This document shows positions 63,462 to 64,000 of a stretch of 64,000 nucleotides of DNA, in pieces; position 1 is the stretch's first letter; each line of letters opens with the position of its first letter. Source of the DNA: Lutimonas halocynthiae (GTDB taxonomy: Bacteria > Bacteroidota > Bacteroidia > Flavobacteriales > Flavobacteriaceae); assembly GCF_030409835.1 (NCBI RefSeq), contig NZ_JAUFQO010000004.1, forward strand, positions 868,001 through 932,000, written 5' to 3'. A program made the translations under genes and the position numbers. The notes under the pieces are model-generated. The model saw nothing but the letters and a program-made list of their open reading frames with translations. It ran no database searches and was not told the origin of the DNA.

Positions 63462-64000
63462 TTAAACTATAAATAGCTGATTCAATTTTTCCTCAAGTAC
63501 TTCGAACGAGAAATGTTTTTTACCGAGTTCGAAATTAAATTCACCAATTTCTATGCATCTTTTTGGACTGTAAATGATGTCAGACATTTGCTGTACTTTT
63601 TCATTTGTTAGATTACTGTTTTCTATCATCACGGTTTCAAATCCTTTACTACCGATATCCTGCATATAAACCGGTTTATAGTCATTGACAAATATTGGCT
63701 TTTTCGCCAGAACCCCTTCAACAAAAGCATTGCCAAAACCTTCATAAGTACTAAAATAAGTGCAGGCCCTTCCATGGGCGTACACGTCTGATAAATCTTT
63801 ATGATCTAACACTTTATGGGCAGCAAATATGATTTGTCTCGAAAGATTCAACTCGTGAATCTGATCTATCAATTCATTATAGTACTCTTTATTCTCGTCA
63901 TCATTATTATTTCCGGTAATAACAAGTTTTAAATTTTTATCATTTAGCTTATCAATTAATGAAATAGCCGTTTCAATCCCCTTGCGTCTTACAATTCTGG
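63462..64000 (-). CDS. glycosyltransferase family 4 (partial, 5' end off window)
   Basis: The frame is open to the window edge, giving the C-terminal ~178 residues: RIVRRKGIETAISLIDKL, KNLKLVITGNNNDDEN, YFSTYEGFGNAFVEGVLAKKPIFVNDY (E-x-F-x-N-x-x-E type donor-site signature). No start is in the window; an internal TTG near 63872 is not the true start. It immediately precedes the 1397-residue gene, so both probably belong to a surface-glycan cluster lying mostly beyond this edge. Confidence 0.9.
   Translation of the reverse strand, partial: RIVRRKGIETAISLIDKLNDKNLKLVITGNNNDDENKEYYNELIDQIHELNLSRQIIFAAHKVLDHKDLSDVYAHGRACTYFSTYEGFGNAFVEGVLAKKPIFVNDYKPVYMQDIGSKGFETVMIENSNLTNEKVQQMSDIIYSPKRCIEIGEFNFELGKKHFSFEVLEEKLNQLFIV

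Overview
The window is AT-rich and reads as a chromosome segment from a Bacteroidota bacterium, most likely a marine-type flavobacterium. This is an inference from gene content: many SCDDD-type lipoproteins, a secreted metalloprotease with a type IX secretion tail, a TTG-N19-TAnnTTTG promoter, DUF4301 and LruC-domain proteins, a sulfatase, and almost no Shine-Dalgarno sequences. I see no rRNA, tRNA, CRISPR array, intact insertion sequence or prophage.

Region 1 (1-5853, minus strand) is a signalling block. A FIST-domain protein (NosP-like), an H-NOX nitric-oxide sensor and a large multi-PAS histidine kinase starting with an HNOB-associated domain form one operon. Just beyond it is a sigma54-activating response regulator (receiver, AAA+ with GAFTGA, Fis-type HTH).

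Region 2 (6290-27252, plus strand) is an exopolysaccharide locus in four transcription units: ugd-uxs (UDP-glucuronate and UDP-xylose supply); a unit with an HPt protein, a receiver, a receiver-like/initiating-transferase fusion, a short TolC-like protein, a Wzc-like co-polymerase, a flippase and a polymerase; a unit with a phosphoribosyltransferase-HAD fusion, four glycosyltransferases and an acetyltransferase; and a GMC oxidoreductase unit.

The main discovery is regulatory. The NO-sensor operon, all four polysaccharide-region units and a distant LruC lipoprotein gene (31017) each carry a paired inverted repeat, TTCC-N7-GGAA, with 19-20 bp between copies, followed by a GG-N10-G(C/T) sigma54-type element. 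In five of six the distance from repeat edge to the -24 GG is exactly 64 bp; in the sixth (ugd) it is 54 bp, one helical turn less. This outlines a single sigma54 regulon probably controlled by the response regulator at 4507-5853, and suggests, by inference, that nitric oxide or redox input controls polysaccharide production through a phosphorelay that includes the HPt and receiver genes inside the polysaccharide operon.

Region 3 (27364-53857) is mixed: DUF4301 protein, LruC lipoprotein, several small lipoproteins, a DUF2202 ferritin-like protein, a T9SS metalloprotease, an ArsP-like permease with a redox-disulfide protein and a DUF2892 protein, a methyltransferase, an LpxD-like acyltransferase, a DUF1254/DUF1214 protein, two TPR signalling proteins (one with a class III adenylate cyclase domain) and a NYN/OST-HTH protein. 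Several intergenic gaps hold copies of a decayed dispersed repeat.

Region 4 (54011-64000, minus strand) has a mannitol-dehydrogenase-family gene with an NCS1 permease, a sulfatase, a 1397-residue glycosyltransferase / phosphodiester-glycosidase fusion and the end of another glycosyltransferase, probably the edge of a second surface-glycan locus.
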